From: Cupriavidus sp. D39
GTDB lineage: Bacteria; Pseudomonadota; Gammaproteobacteria; Burkholderiales; Burkholderiaceae
Length of the DNA: 64,000 nt
Assembly: GCF_026627925.1 (NCBI RefSeq)
Contig: NZ_JAPNLE010000009.1
Coordinates: forward strand, 2,542,001-2,606,000
Reading direction: 5' to 3'
Numbering within the stretch: position 1 is the stretch's first letter; the number at the start of each line of letters is the position of its first letter. Below the pieces are notes generated by a model. It did not search any database. It was given only the letters and a program-made list of their open reading frames with translations, and was not told the DNA's origin. Both the position numbers and the translations under genes were made by a program. This document shows positions 48,089 through 56,479 of the stretch, one piece after another.

Positions 48089-49562
48089 CATCTCCTTATA
48101 CAGAAGTCATGAGTCCTCAGCCCGTAGCGCCAGGATCATGAACGCAGCATCCATGGTTCGCTGCATGCCGATCCAGATCGTTTTGGCGCCGGGCTCGCCA
48201 TCACTCTTGCGGCCCAGGAAACCACCCAGTGACGCGATCAAGCGAATCATTTGATTGAGCGTGACGGGCGTCTTTGGACGCGCCTTCTTCGCGAGTAGAT
48301 ACGCGCCTCGTATCTCATCGGCATCAAAAAATAGCGACGCGTCCAGGTCAGGGCAGGTTCTGCCCAAACGCATCAGCCGGGCAACGCGCCACGCCACGAC
48401 CATGTAAAACACCAGAGCCCGTTCCACGCGGTCCATGTGGGATAACTGTAAAGCTTCCACCTTGCACCCGTTCTTCAGGACATTGAAGAACATTTCAATC
48501 TCCCACCGGGCTCGATACCAATCGATCAGCTCGACGACGGCATCTGTATCTTGCGCCTCCCGGTTGGTCAGCAGTCGCCACACGACAGGGGTAACGCCTG
48601 CCGGGGCGCCGATCTCCTGGGCCACAATGCAGGTGACGGCGGGCCCCGTCTTACCCGGCAGCTTCACGCGTTGCGCACGTAACTCCTGCTTGACCTCGCG
48701 CGCCTTCTGGCCTGCGCGCCCCGGCAGGATGAAGCCGATCTCCCCCAGAGCTTCGCTGGCGTCTACCGTGTCCCACAGCTTGCCTGTCTCACCAAGGCTG
48801 CGGTTGTGTTGGGAACGTATCAGCCAGTCTGCAGGATTGCCGAGCTCATTAGCACGCTCCATCATCGCAGCGATATCGCCTTCCCGATCCGCCACGTAGA
48901 CCAGGCGAGTCTCAGGCAACATCGCGGCCTGTTCTGCAACGCGTTCGTAGCTTTCAGTCCACCGTACGCTCTCTGTAATACCAACCCGCTGCCCGTTTGC
49001 ATCCAGCGGCTCCCGGGCCCACATCCAGGCGTCGATCACACCGAGTGGTTCCCGATCCGGCGTCACAGCATAGGTCGGATGGAGATACATCCCCTCTGCG
49101 CTTCGTAGCTCAAGGGCCCGAGCCCATCGATCTCCTGGCCGTTAAAGTTCAGCTCGGTCGTGTCTGCAATGCACAGCACCACCGGGAATTGCCGCGCCCG
49201 CCCTGCCGTGCGCTCCCAATGCGGCTGCATCATGTCTGTCCACTCGACTTCCTCGTTGCCGAAAAATCGATAGGCAGCGATGGTCTCTGCCCAGTCCTCG
49301 CATGCGCCCGGAATGCTCGCAGTCGGCCTCGCAGCCAGTCGCTTCAGCAGCCCCTTCGCCCGTCGGTCCCGCCTTGGATCGCCAAGATCCAGCACCTCAA
49401 ATTCTTCGTCCACCCATGCCCCCGACTCGTCGTTCATTCGCGCTCGAAAATCTAGGAGTAAACGCGAGTCCGCGCGAGTTTACAACCCCTCCCGCCCAAG
49501 TCCCATCAAATTCTGGCCGCACTGCGCCCGGTCAGGACGCTGGACTTCTGTATAAGGAGATG
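48089..49562 (-). mobile_element. IS4-family (IS50-like) insertion sequence, copy 1
   Basis: 1474 bases. The ends are inverted repeats beginning CATCTCCTTATACAGAAGTC, identical over about 20 bases. The target was duplicated as CTCTATAGG (48080-48088 and 49563-49571), nine bases as for Tn5/IS50 elements. It is inserted in the integrase gene. It equals copy 2 (52313) in inverted orientation except for one missing base. Confidence 0.93.
48107..49437 (-). pseudogene. IS4-family transposase, copy 1, frame broken once
   Basis: Same protein as copy 2, but the frame shifts near 49091: copy 2 has a run of five Gs (52781-52785) where this copy has four. The first part (MNDESGAWVDEEFEVLDLGDP...) therefore ends early in CISIRPML, while the second part from MYLHPTYAV contains the catalytic core (YVADREGD and YRARWEIEMFFNVLK). 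As read, the copy would be inactive. It could also be a sequencing slip, since everything else is identical. Confidence 0.9.
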
Positions 49563-49689
49563 CTCTATAGGGGGTGGGCGACACGCGGGGAAGCGGCTAA
49601 ATATGGGAAAGGATATTCGCTGTTAGTTAAGCGGCAGTGGCTTGCCAAGGTGACAAGTGGCACCCAGTAGAAAAACTCGGAGAGGGGCG

Positions 49690-50169
49690 ATGAAAGCGAT
49701 TGGCCGCGCAGCATTTGTACTGGTATTTCTTGTAGGCGTGATTGCGGTGGGGCTCCTCGCTATCAAGGGGGTTGCTTGGGCTGCCACTACTTGGCTCCCT
49801 GCCCTGATAAAAGCAGGGTGGCTAGTGCTCGCGGTGGACGTACTGATTCTCCTCCCGCTGTCCATCTTCAAGCGCTTGCGTGGATTCACTGGCGGCGGCA
49901 TCTTCGCGTCGTCCTACCTATTCGGCCTCATTACATTCTTGATGGGTTTCGTAACCACTTGGATGCTCTGGGGGAAATGGGCGGTAATCGTCGGCATCCT
50001 GATGTTCGGTGGGGCCGTGGTCCCATTTGCGCTGCTAGCCGCCTTGTTCGATGGGATGTGGGGCCTGTTCGCTACGCTTCTGAGCCTCTGCGCCCTAACG
50101 TTCGGCGCAAAACTGGTAGCGGTGATGCTGTGGGAGTCACGCCCAGCCCCTGACACTATTGACGCTTAG
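49690..50169 (+). CDS. Hypothetical membrane protein, 159 aa
   Basis: Five hydrophobic stretches: AAFVLVFLVGVIAVGLLAI, TTWLPALIKAGWLVLAVDVLIL, SYLFGLITFLMGFVTTWML, WAVIVGILMFGGAVV and LFATLLSLCALTFGAKL. No known family is recognised. It lies in the integrated element between two recombinase genes, so it may be accessory cargo or a superinfection-type membrane protein; neither is shown. GAGGGGCG precedes the ATG at 49690. Confidence 0.65.
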   Translation: MKAIGRAAFVLVFLVGVIAVGLLAIKGVAWAATTWLPALIKAGWLVLAVDVLILLPLSIFKRLRGFTGGGIFASSYLFGLITFLMGFVTTWMLWGKWAVIVGILMFGGAVVPFALLAALFDGMWGLFATLLSLCALTFGAKLVAVMLWESRPAPDTIDA

Positions 50170-50349
50170 GCAATAACGCGATTGGGGCCGCACTAAGGTC
50201 CCAGCAGCCGCAGAGCAGCGGGAAGCACAGTGCATGTCTTTCCCTTGTGGAACGCTAGGCCCGAACGGCGAATATCAAGTCTACTCCCGGGGCTTCATCA
50301 AGCCCCCTCCCGCTTGCTACGGTCACACCCTCTGTCACGCAGGGGAGTC

Positions 50350-51336
50350 ATGCCCACGGTTCGAAAGCGCAACAGCGGACGTTTCCAGGCCATTGTCCGT
50401 ATCAAGCCGCACCCCGACTATTCCAGAATGTTTGATAGCGAAAGCGACGCAAAGGCGTGGGCCGCTGAGCTGTCTGAGCAATTGCAGGCTGTACGCAAGG
50501 AGCGGAAGATACGCGCCTCCCGGTCCCTGACTCTGGGCGACGCTCTAGCAAAGTATGCTGAGGAAGTCTCATCAGAGAAAAAGAGCGCATACCATGAGCG
50601 CAAGCTCATCAGGGTGTGGCGCGCGCACCCACTGGCCGCTCGGCCGCTGAGCGAAATTCGCGGCGTAGACCTCGCGCGGCACAAACAGACTCGACTGAAG
50701 GCCGGAAGGGGCGGAAATACCATCCGGCTGGAACTGGCTATTATCTCGCACCTGTACACCGTAGCCAGGACGGATTGGGGTCTGGACTATCTGGTCAATC
50801 CCGTAAAGACCATGCGAATGCCAAAGCTGCCGAAGGGCCGAGACCGCAGGCTGAGAAGTGGGGAGCTGGAACGGCTGCTCCAGCATTGCAAGGGAAACGG
50901 TGATACAGCCCTTGCCGCCGCTATGGAGTTGGCAGTGGAAACGGCCATGCGCAGGAGCGAGCTGGCGGGTCTCGTGTGGTCTGTTATTGATCTGAAGGAC
51001 CGCACGGCATACCTCGCAGATACAAAGAACTCAACGTCACGCACGGTCCCGCTCTCCCTGCGTGCTATGGCCGTGCTCGAATCACTTGAGAGGAAGAAGG
51101 AACGCGTTCTAGGACTAAAGCCTGACACCATTTCCCATCGCTTCAGCGCGGCCTGTAACGCCTGCGGCATTGAAGGCCTACGATTCCATGACCTCCGGCA
51201 CGAAGCAGTCTCGCGGCTATTTGAAAAGGGCTTCAGCATGGTGGAGGTGGCAACCATCACCGGACACCAGACAATGCAAATGCTCAAGCGATACACGCAT
51301 TTGGACCCGAGGACGCTGCTGGACCGCCTGGGGTAG
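50350..51336 (+). CDS. Second tyrosine recombinase/integrase
   Basis: 328 residues from ATG 50350 (GGGGAG upstream). The N-domain reads MPTVRKRNSGRFQAIVRIK. The core domain has LTLGDALAKYAEEVS. The catalytic domain has ETAMRRSELAGLVW (Arg), LADTKNSTSRTVPL (Lys), GLRFHDLRHEAVSRLF (His-x-x-Arg), TGHQTMQMLKRYTHLD (His and Tyr). All active-site residues are present. It is unrelated in detail to the tRNA-proximal integrase, so the region probably is a composite of two elements or an element with two recombinases. Confidence 0.9.
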   Translation: MPTVRKRNSGRFQAIVRIKPHPDYSRMFDSESDAKAWAAELSEQLQAVRKERKIRASRSLTLGDALAKYAEEVSSEKKSAYHERKLIRVWRAHPLAARPLSEIRGVDLARHKQTRLKAGRGGNTIRLELAIISHLYTVARTDWGLDYLVNPVKTMRMPKLPKGRDRRLRSGELERLLQHCKGNGDTALAAAMELAVETAMRRSELAGLVWSVIDLKDRTAYLADTKNSTSRTVPLSLRAMAVLESLERKKERVLGLKPDTISHRFSAACNACGIEGLRFHDLRHEAVSRLFEKGFSMVEVATITGHQTMQMLKRYTHLDPRTLLDRLG

Positions 51337-52312
51337 CTCAGCTAGACCACCCAACTCTGCCTTTAGTTGCGCTCTTTTAGTCGTTAGCGGGCTGGGGGAG
51401 CCCCAGCTTGTGATAGAAAAAAGCGCGCAGTTTCATCTGAAGTTCATCCAATACTTCCTGCGGTGCAACTTCCCCTTCGTAGGGGGACAGCGCTTGCTCA
51501 ACTATCGCCCTGATGTGAAGCCCATCAGCCCGCGCATAGTGGCGAGAAAGCAGGCCAAGGAAGCGAGCTTGATATGCCTTACGCGCAGACGCATCTGGCA
51601 CCTCCGCGCCGGAGCCAAATGGCGGCAGAACGTGTGCATCAAAATGTGGGTTCCGTATCTCTGCCGGATTCCCCTCCCGAGTGGGGTCGACCAAGTATGC
51701 TAGCTGAAATTCTTCGCCAGCAAAGCTATCAGACAAACGAATCAGAAATGGAATGCTTCCAAAAAACTGAACGATACCATCAACGCAGCCGCCCGTTGAA
51801 TAGACACCGACGAAGTGATCGAACTCTCCAATACTCGGTACCGAGAAGTTCTCGTCAGTCGTAGCCCATCGCACATAGCTGCATGCTTTTCCCCTTCCTT
51901 GCAACACAAAATTCCTAACGCTATCAAACGCTGACGACAGAGCCACCTCCGTCATCTCCTCCCCCAGTAGATTGAAGGCCGATTTCAATGCACCGCGGAA
52001 GAAATCGTCGCCTCCCAGGCCAGACCGAAGCCTGAATCGCTCGGAGCAATACGTTTCCTTCACGACCCTTTTCCCGGTCAACTCACTCGGTACAATCGAA
52101 TGGGAGGGATACCTCTCCCGCAGTTGAGCCAGCGCCCATCCCAGTTGCCTTTCATCACCAAGAGCGATATCTACATCGAAGACGTCGCCATCCACTGTCG
52201 GGGCGGAAAGTATCGGTCGTGCGATTTGCGGAACACCACCCGGCTGAAGATGGTATTTGTTTCCATTGCTGCCTTCGATATTCCTAAGAATAGGCCCACT
52301 CTCCCCTCTACC

Positions 52313-53787
52313 CATCTCCTTATACAGAAGTCCAGCGTCCTGACCGGGCGCAGTGCGGCCAGAATTTGATGGGACTTGGGCGGGAGGGGTTGTAAACTCG
52401 CGCGGACTCGCGTTTACTCCTAGATTTTCGAGCGCGAATGAACGACGAGTCGGGGGCATGGGTGGACGAAGAATTTGAGGTGCTGGATCTTGGCGATCCA
52501 AGGCGGGACCGACGGGCGAAGGGGCTGCTGAAGCGACTGGCTGCGAGGCCGACTGCGAGCATTCCGGGCGCATGCGAGGACTGGGCAGAGACCATCGCTG
52601 CCTATCGATTTTTCGGCAACGAGGAAGTCGAGTGGACAGACATGATGCAGCCGCATTGGGAGCGCACGGCAGGGCGGGCGCGGCAATTCCCGGTGGTGCT
52701 GTGCATTGCAGACACGACCGAGCTGAACTTTAACGGCCAGGAGATCGATGGGCTCGGGCCCTTGAGCTACGAAGCGCAGAGGGGGATGTATCTCCATCCG
52801 ACCTATGCTGTGACGCCGGATCGGGAACCACTCGGTGTGATCGACGCCTGGATGTGGGCCCGGGAGCCGCTGGATGCAAACGGGCAGCGGGTTGGTATTA
52901 CAGAGAGCGTACGGTGGACTGAAAGCTACGAACGCGTTGCAGAACAGGCCGCGATGTTGCCTGAGACTCGCCTGGTCTACGTGGCGGATCGGGAAGGCGA
53001 TATCGCTGCGATGATGGAGCGTGCTAATGAGCTCGGCAATCCTGCAGACTGGCTGATACGTTCCCAACACAACCGCAGCCTTGGTGAGACAGGCAAGCTG
53101 TGGGACACGGTAGACGCCAGCGAAGCTCTGGGGGAGATCGGCTTCATCCTGCCGGGGCGCGCAGGCCAGAAGGCGCGCGAGGTCAAGCAGGAGTTACGTG
53201 CGCAACGCGTGAAGCTGCCGGGTAAGACGGGGCCCGCCGTCACCTGCATTGTGGCCCAGGAGATCGGCGCCCCGGCAGGCGTTACCCCTGTCGTGTGGCG
53301 ACTGCTGACCAACCGGGAGGCGCAAGATACAGATGCCGTCGTCGAGCTGATCGATTGGTATCGAGCCCGGTGGGAGATTGAAATGTTCTTCAATGTCCTG
53401 AAGAACGGGTGCAAGGTGGAAGCTTTACAGTTATCCCACATGGACCGCGTGGAACGGGCTCTGGTGTTTTACATGGTCGTGGCGTGGCGCGTTGCCCGGC
53501 TGATGCGTTTGGGCAGAACCTGCCCTGACCTGGACGCGTCGCTATTTTTTGATGCCGATGAGATACGAGGCGCGTATCTACTCGCGAAGAAGGCGCGTCC
53601 AAAGACGCCCGTCACGCTCAATCAAATGATTCGCTTGATCGCGTCACTGGGTGGTTTCCTGGGCCGCAAGAGTGATGGCGAGCCCGGCGCCAAAACGATC
53701 TGGATCGGCATGCAGCGAACCATGGATGCTGCGTTCATGATCCTGGCGCTACGGGCTGAGGACTCATGACTTCTGTATAAGGAGATG
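52313..53787 (+). mobile_element. IS4-family (IS50-like) insertion sequence, copy 2
   Basis: 1475 bases with inverted ends beginning CATCTCCTTATACAGAAGTC. The nine-base target duplication is CCCTCTACC (52304-52312 and 53788-53796). It carries one intact transposase and lies in inverted orientation to copy 1, 2.75 kb away. Recombination between the two copies would invert 49563-52312. Confidence 0.94.
52438..53769 (+). CDS. IS4-family transposase, copy 2 (intact)
   Basis: 443 residues. The N-terminal DNA-binding part starts MNDESGAWVDEEFEVLDLGDPR. The DDE catalytic residues are Asp in LCIADTTELNF, Asp in VYVADREGD and Glu in WYRARWEIEMFFNVLKNG, where the Y-(2)-R-(3)-E-(6)-K signature of IS4 transposases is complete. 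The dimerisation-type C-terminus RLIASLGGFLGRKSDGEPGAKTIW matches the Tn5 relatives. It begins 125 bases inside the element and ends 18 bases before its right end. Confidence 0.95.
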   Translation: MNDESGAWVDEEFEVLDLGDPRRDRRAKGLLKRLAARPTASIPGACEDWAETIAAYRFFGNEEVEWTDMMQPHWERTAGRARQFPVVLCIADTTELNFNGQEIDGLGPLSYEAQRGMYLHPTYAVTPDREPLGVIDAWMWAREPLDANGQRVGITESVRWTESYERVAEQAAMLPETRLVYVADREGDIAAMMERANELGNPADWLIRSQHNRSLGETGKLWDTVDASEALGEIGFILPGRAGQKAREVKQELRAQRVKLPGKTGPAVTCIVAQEIGAPAGVTPVVWRLLTNREAQDTDAVVELIDWYRARWEIEMFFNVLKNGCKVEALQLSHMDRVERALVFYMVVAWRVARLMRLGRTCPDLDASLFFDADEIRGAYLLAKKARPKTPVTLNQMIRLIASLGGFLGRKSDGEPGAKTIWIGMQRTMDAAFMILALRAEDS

Positions 53788-54260
53788 CCCTCTACCACCT
53801 CGGGTCCCAAGCAGGTTTCTTATCTCCCGCAGCCCCTTCTCCAGAGCAACGTCAATAGTCCTACCGAACAAGTCCTGTACCGGGTCAGACGATATGCGCT
53901 TCGATGTCCAGCGCGCCCCAAGAAAGTTCTGCAGGATGTGTTCACCCGCTGCTTCGTCAAAATCTTCGAGGCTGTATATGCACCTATTCATGTTCCTTTT
54001 CGCCAAGTTCGCGCCAACATTGCCGACAGCGGATACGTTGCTTTAGCCCGTACCCAATGGCTAGCTTACCTTACGACCCCCACTTATGGAACTGAGAGAC
54101 AAACTATAGGTATATAGGAGAGACTGGCTAGCGATTGCCTGAGCAGTGGAACTATTACTGGTACTCACGCTCAGCCACAAAGCAGTGACAGCCAGCAGCG
54201 TCACCAGTGGCCTCCCCAAAGATGCCTGAGCATTGACAACTGGATAGCCTGCTGATTACC

Positions 54261-55510
54261 TCACTCTACAGTTACCAGTCCTTCCAGCCCTGTATGTAGC
54301 TTGAACATTGCCAACATTGCAGCCTCGGCTTCATCAGCCAAGTCTTCCCTGACAACCAGCGCATCGTGAACCGGAAGAGCGACTACCCCCTTGTCGCGGA
54401 GCGCTAGCAGGATGTCAACGATGATATTGCTCTCCACGCGCATCGCCTCCATGCCCGCCCTACGATAGAAGTAATCAGCGATTGGGGTATTGTGGTCTTC
54501 AATGGCTTTGCAGACACGCGACATGCTCATGCCATCTGGCAATGGGCTGGAAATGTCTTCCAGGCGATTGAACCTGCTCCCCACATGGGTCATAGCTCCG
54601 AAGACTTGCTTCACCAAGGAGCGATGCTTTAACAGGCTAGGAACAGCATAGGCATCGCCAATGAATGGCATGCCAGCCATCCCGTAGATGATGCGTGGTC
54701 CCATCTGCGAGAAGTCCAGCATTATTGTATCCATGCCATCAATGAGGATGTCCCGCCTCTCCCGCTTCCCCATTTGCTGCCAAAACCCGCCACCCAATCT
54801 CCCCCGTGGTCAAAGCGGCCATTGTTGAACACGCGGTGCATCATGCGGTCCTGAGGGTTCACGCCGGGGATGTCTTGAGCTAGCTCGATGTCGGCCTGAG
54901 AGAGCCATACATTGAGGGCTGCAATCTGGCTGCGGAGGGCAATGGTCTCCTCAGTGTCTTCATAGCGCACAAGCATGCCCTTCCCTTGGACCTTCTCCGA
55001 CCTGAGGACAATGACCTCCTCCAGACCATCCGTACCGAAGTCGGAGAACTGTAGGTCCAGATGGGAGGCCCGCTCCAGGAGCCGCTTGGATGCCCTGAAG
55101 GTGGTCTGCTTGATAGATGCGCCCCGATACTTGCAGACATCCCCCAAGCGAACCTCCAACAGACCACACCCATCCAGCAGGTCCATGACCATCGGGAGCT
55201 TGTCACCCATGACCGAAGAGCGGTAACGACACCTACGGCCCAGCACGGTCTTTGATCGTGATGCGGTGAGCCACTCTCCAGGCTTCGTCAGGTTCCGCAG
55301 CAGCGCATCACAGAGAAGCGCTTCCGCTTGCCGCTCAAAAACATCTTGGTCAGCGGCACGCCGCGCCCGTGTGCGGGGCATTACTGCTGCCTCATGCTTC
55401 TCCATCTCGGAAACAATCGCCCCAACGAACTCCGACAGGTCCGCCAACCTAGCAATCCGGTGGGGATTGAACCAGCGGTCTCCCAGCCCCTTCTTTTTCT
55501 TCTGGATCAT
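54261..55510 (-). pseudogene. Short family-A-polymerase-like protein, frame broken once
   Basis: Two overlapping frames (55510-54722 and 54797-54261) join to about 416 residues when one base is added to the run at 54801-54805, giving FDHGGRLGGGFWQQMGKRERR. After it come TIMLDFSQMGPRIIYGMAG (like polymerase motif A, D-F/Y-S) and VVALPVHDALVVRE (like motif C, H-D). The N-terminal half is unassigned. Related proteins with the order GGRxxGGxWQ, DYSxxxPRxLY, PVHD occur in prophages and plasmids as far as I recall. It is much shorter than DNA polymerase I or T7 gp5 and shows no exonuclease motifs. Confidence 0.65.
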
Positions 55511-55525
55511 CTAAACTCCTAGCGA

Positions 55526-55987
55526 TTACTGTGCGTGCCTTGGCCCCTTCAGCGAGGTCAGCTTCTTGTCCTTCGCCAGTTCCCTCATCAGTTCCCTGCC
55601 GACTGCCGTAACGAATACCACAGCACGCCCATTCACATCTCTGGACTCGAACCAGCGGCGGTCTCCAGCGCGGGCCTTGCGTGGGACATACTTCCCCTGC
55701 CTGCGAATCAGATAGCCGAGGTCATGGAGGTCCCGGCTTACGGCAATCGCATTGATCCCATTGAGGGTCTTGGCGAAGTCGATAAGGGGCACTGGCGGCT
55801 CTGGGTTCACGGGCGCATCCCAGTCAATCCAAGCAGGGCCGGAGGACTCCCGGACCTTGCGGGCCGCAGCGGGGCTAGCAGCATTCGGGTTATTCAGGCC
55901 CGCAAGGGTGGCGGCGGCCTTGGCTTCGGTCAGTTGGTCTTTTCCCTCCCACGGCGGCAGGGATTCATCTTTAATGGTGGTGTTCAT
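55526..55987 (-). CDS. Putative KilAC-type phage antirepressor-like protein
   Basis: 153 residues. The N-terminal half is disordered-looking (MNTTIKDESLPPWEGKDQLT, NNPNAASPAAARK). The C-terminal ~85 residues form a winged-helix-like unit: DFAKTLNGINAIAVSRDLHDLGYLIRRQGKYVP, RWFESRDVNGRAVVFVTAVGRELMRELAKD. The order of helix, ‘LGYL’, basic stretch and final ‘VT..G...’ resembles the KilAC domain of phage antirepressors; similarity is weak. It lies 15 bases upstream of the polymerase-like gene, so co-expression is likely. Confidence 0.5.
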   Translation of the reverse strand: MNTTIKDESLPPWEGKDQLTEAKAAATLAGLNNPNAASPAAARKVRESSGPAWIDWDAPVNPEPPVPLIDFAKTLNGINAIAVSRDLHDLGYLIRRQGKYVPRKARAGDRRWFESRDVNGRAVVFVTAVGRELMRELAKDKKLTSLKGPRHAQ

Positions 55988-56045
55988 GGGTCTTGTGGAA
56001 AGGAATAGGAGCCCGCGAAGGGCTCAGGAAAGCAGCCAGCCGCAC

Positions 56046-56414
56046 TCAGGCCCAAGGCTTCACAATGCCAGCGCTGTAGCCCAACGCCTCCGCCAGCCAG
56101 GCTGAGTCCGCAGCCTCAGGGACCAGAGCAAGAAACTCAGGCTCCAAGCCGGGGCATCCATACCAGCCGCTAGTGTTCAGAGAAGTTGCACAGTCCGCAG
56201 CACTTGGAAATAGCCAGTACCAAGAGCTATCGCCTTCAGCGGTGCGGATGAGTCCTGACACGGCAACAACACCGCGAAGCTCTGCCATCGTCCGAAAGTG
56301 TTGGGGGCCATGCCCTGTGACTAGCTCACCATCAGCAAAACGCACGTGGCCGTATTCCGAGCGCGCAATGGCGCCCATGAGCGCATCCAGTGCGCCCTGT
56401 TTGGGTTCATTCAT
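56046..56414 (-). CDS. Hypothetical protein, 122 aa
   Basis: Acidic, soluble protein starting MNEPKQGALDALMGAIARSE. It contains FADGELVTGHGPQHFRTMAELRGVVAV and SSWYWLFPSAADCATSLNTSGWYGCPGLE, with several tryptophans and three cysteines late in the chain. No domain recognised. It belongs to the same minus-strand block as the ejection-protein-like genes and follows the gp16-like gene by 65 bases. Confidence 0.6.
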   Translation of the reverse strand: MNEPKQGALDALMGAIARSEYGHVRFADGELVTGHGPQHFRTMAELRGVVAVSGLIRTAEGDSSWYWLFPSAADCATSLNTSGWYGCPGLEPEFLALVPEAADSAWLAEALGYSAGIVKPWA

Positions 56415-56479
56415 AGGTAACCTGTGAGAGGGTAAAGAAAGGAAAGGGCCAGCGCAAACCGGGGAGGCCCAAAGGGGGA

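Larger units (their letters stand above)
46830..49670 (+). pseudogene. Tyrosine integrase split by an IS element
   Basis: N-terminal part 46830-48088: an SAM-like core-binding domain and the catalytic domain up to ARLSEIAGL (first Arg), ENDW-type Lys region and VHELRHTMADRL (His-x-x-Arg), then VRHSIG. The IS (48089-49562) separates it from GWATRGEAAKYGKGYSL with the active-site Tyr. Exact excision leaves a five-G run and a short frame error. Six Gs would restore HSIGGWATRG. Without the Tyr the enzyme is inactive, so the element may be locked in place unless the second integrase acts on it. A TTG at 46824 is an alternative start. Confidence 0.85.
51377..53991 (-). pseudogene. Degenerate HNH-like protein gene split by IS copy 2
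   Basis: Removing the IS and one target copy joins 53991-53797 with 52312-51377 in frame, giving about 376 residues. The N-terminus RCIYSLEDFDEAAGEHILQNFL, then GRTIDVALEKGLREIRNLLG, has the layout of HNH_5-type nucleases. The cysteines that bind zinc are largely lost (CIYS, not CIYC), so the domain may be inactive or have another role. The C-terminal ~260 residues are a family that I do not recognise (YHLQPGGVPQIARPIL, YSTGGCVDGIVQFFGSIPF, LAYLVDPTREGNPAEI). A TTG at 54006 is an alternative start. Confidence 0.72.

Noticed and set aside
50289..50306. GGGGCTT/AAGCCCC hairpin before integrase 2
   Set aside because: Seven-base stem without a T run close to a start codon; may be chance and cannot be assigned as terminator or attenuator.
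53992..54260. A gene between the HNH-like start and the polymerase-like stop
   Set aside because: Only short frames, no start with binding site, no recognisable protein; taken as promoter region and spacer.
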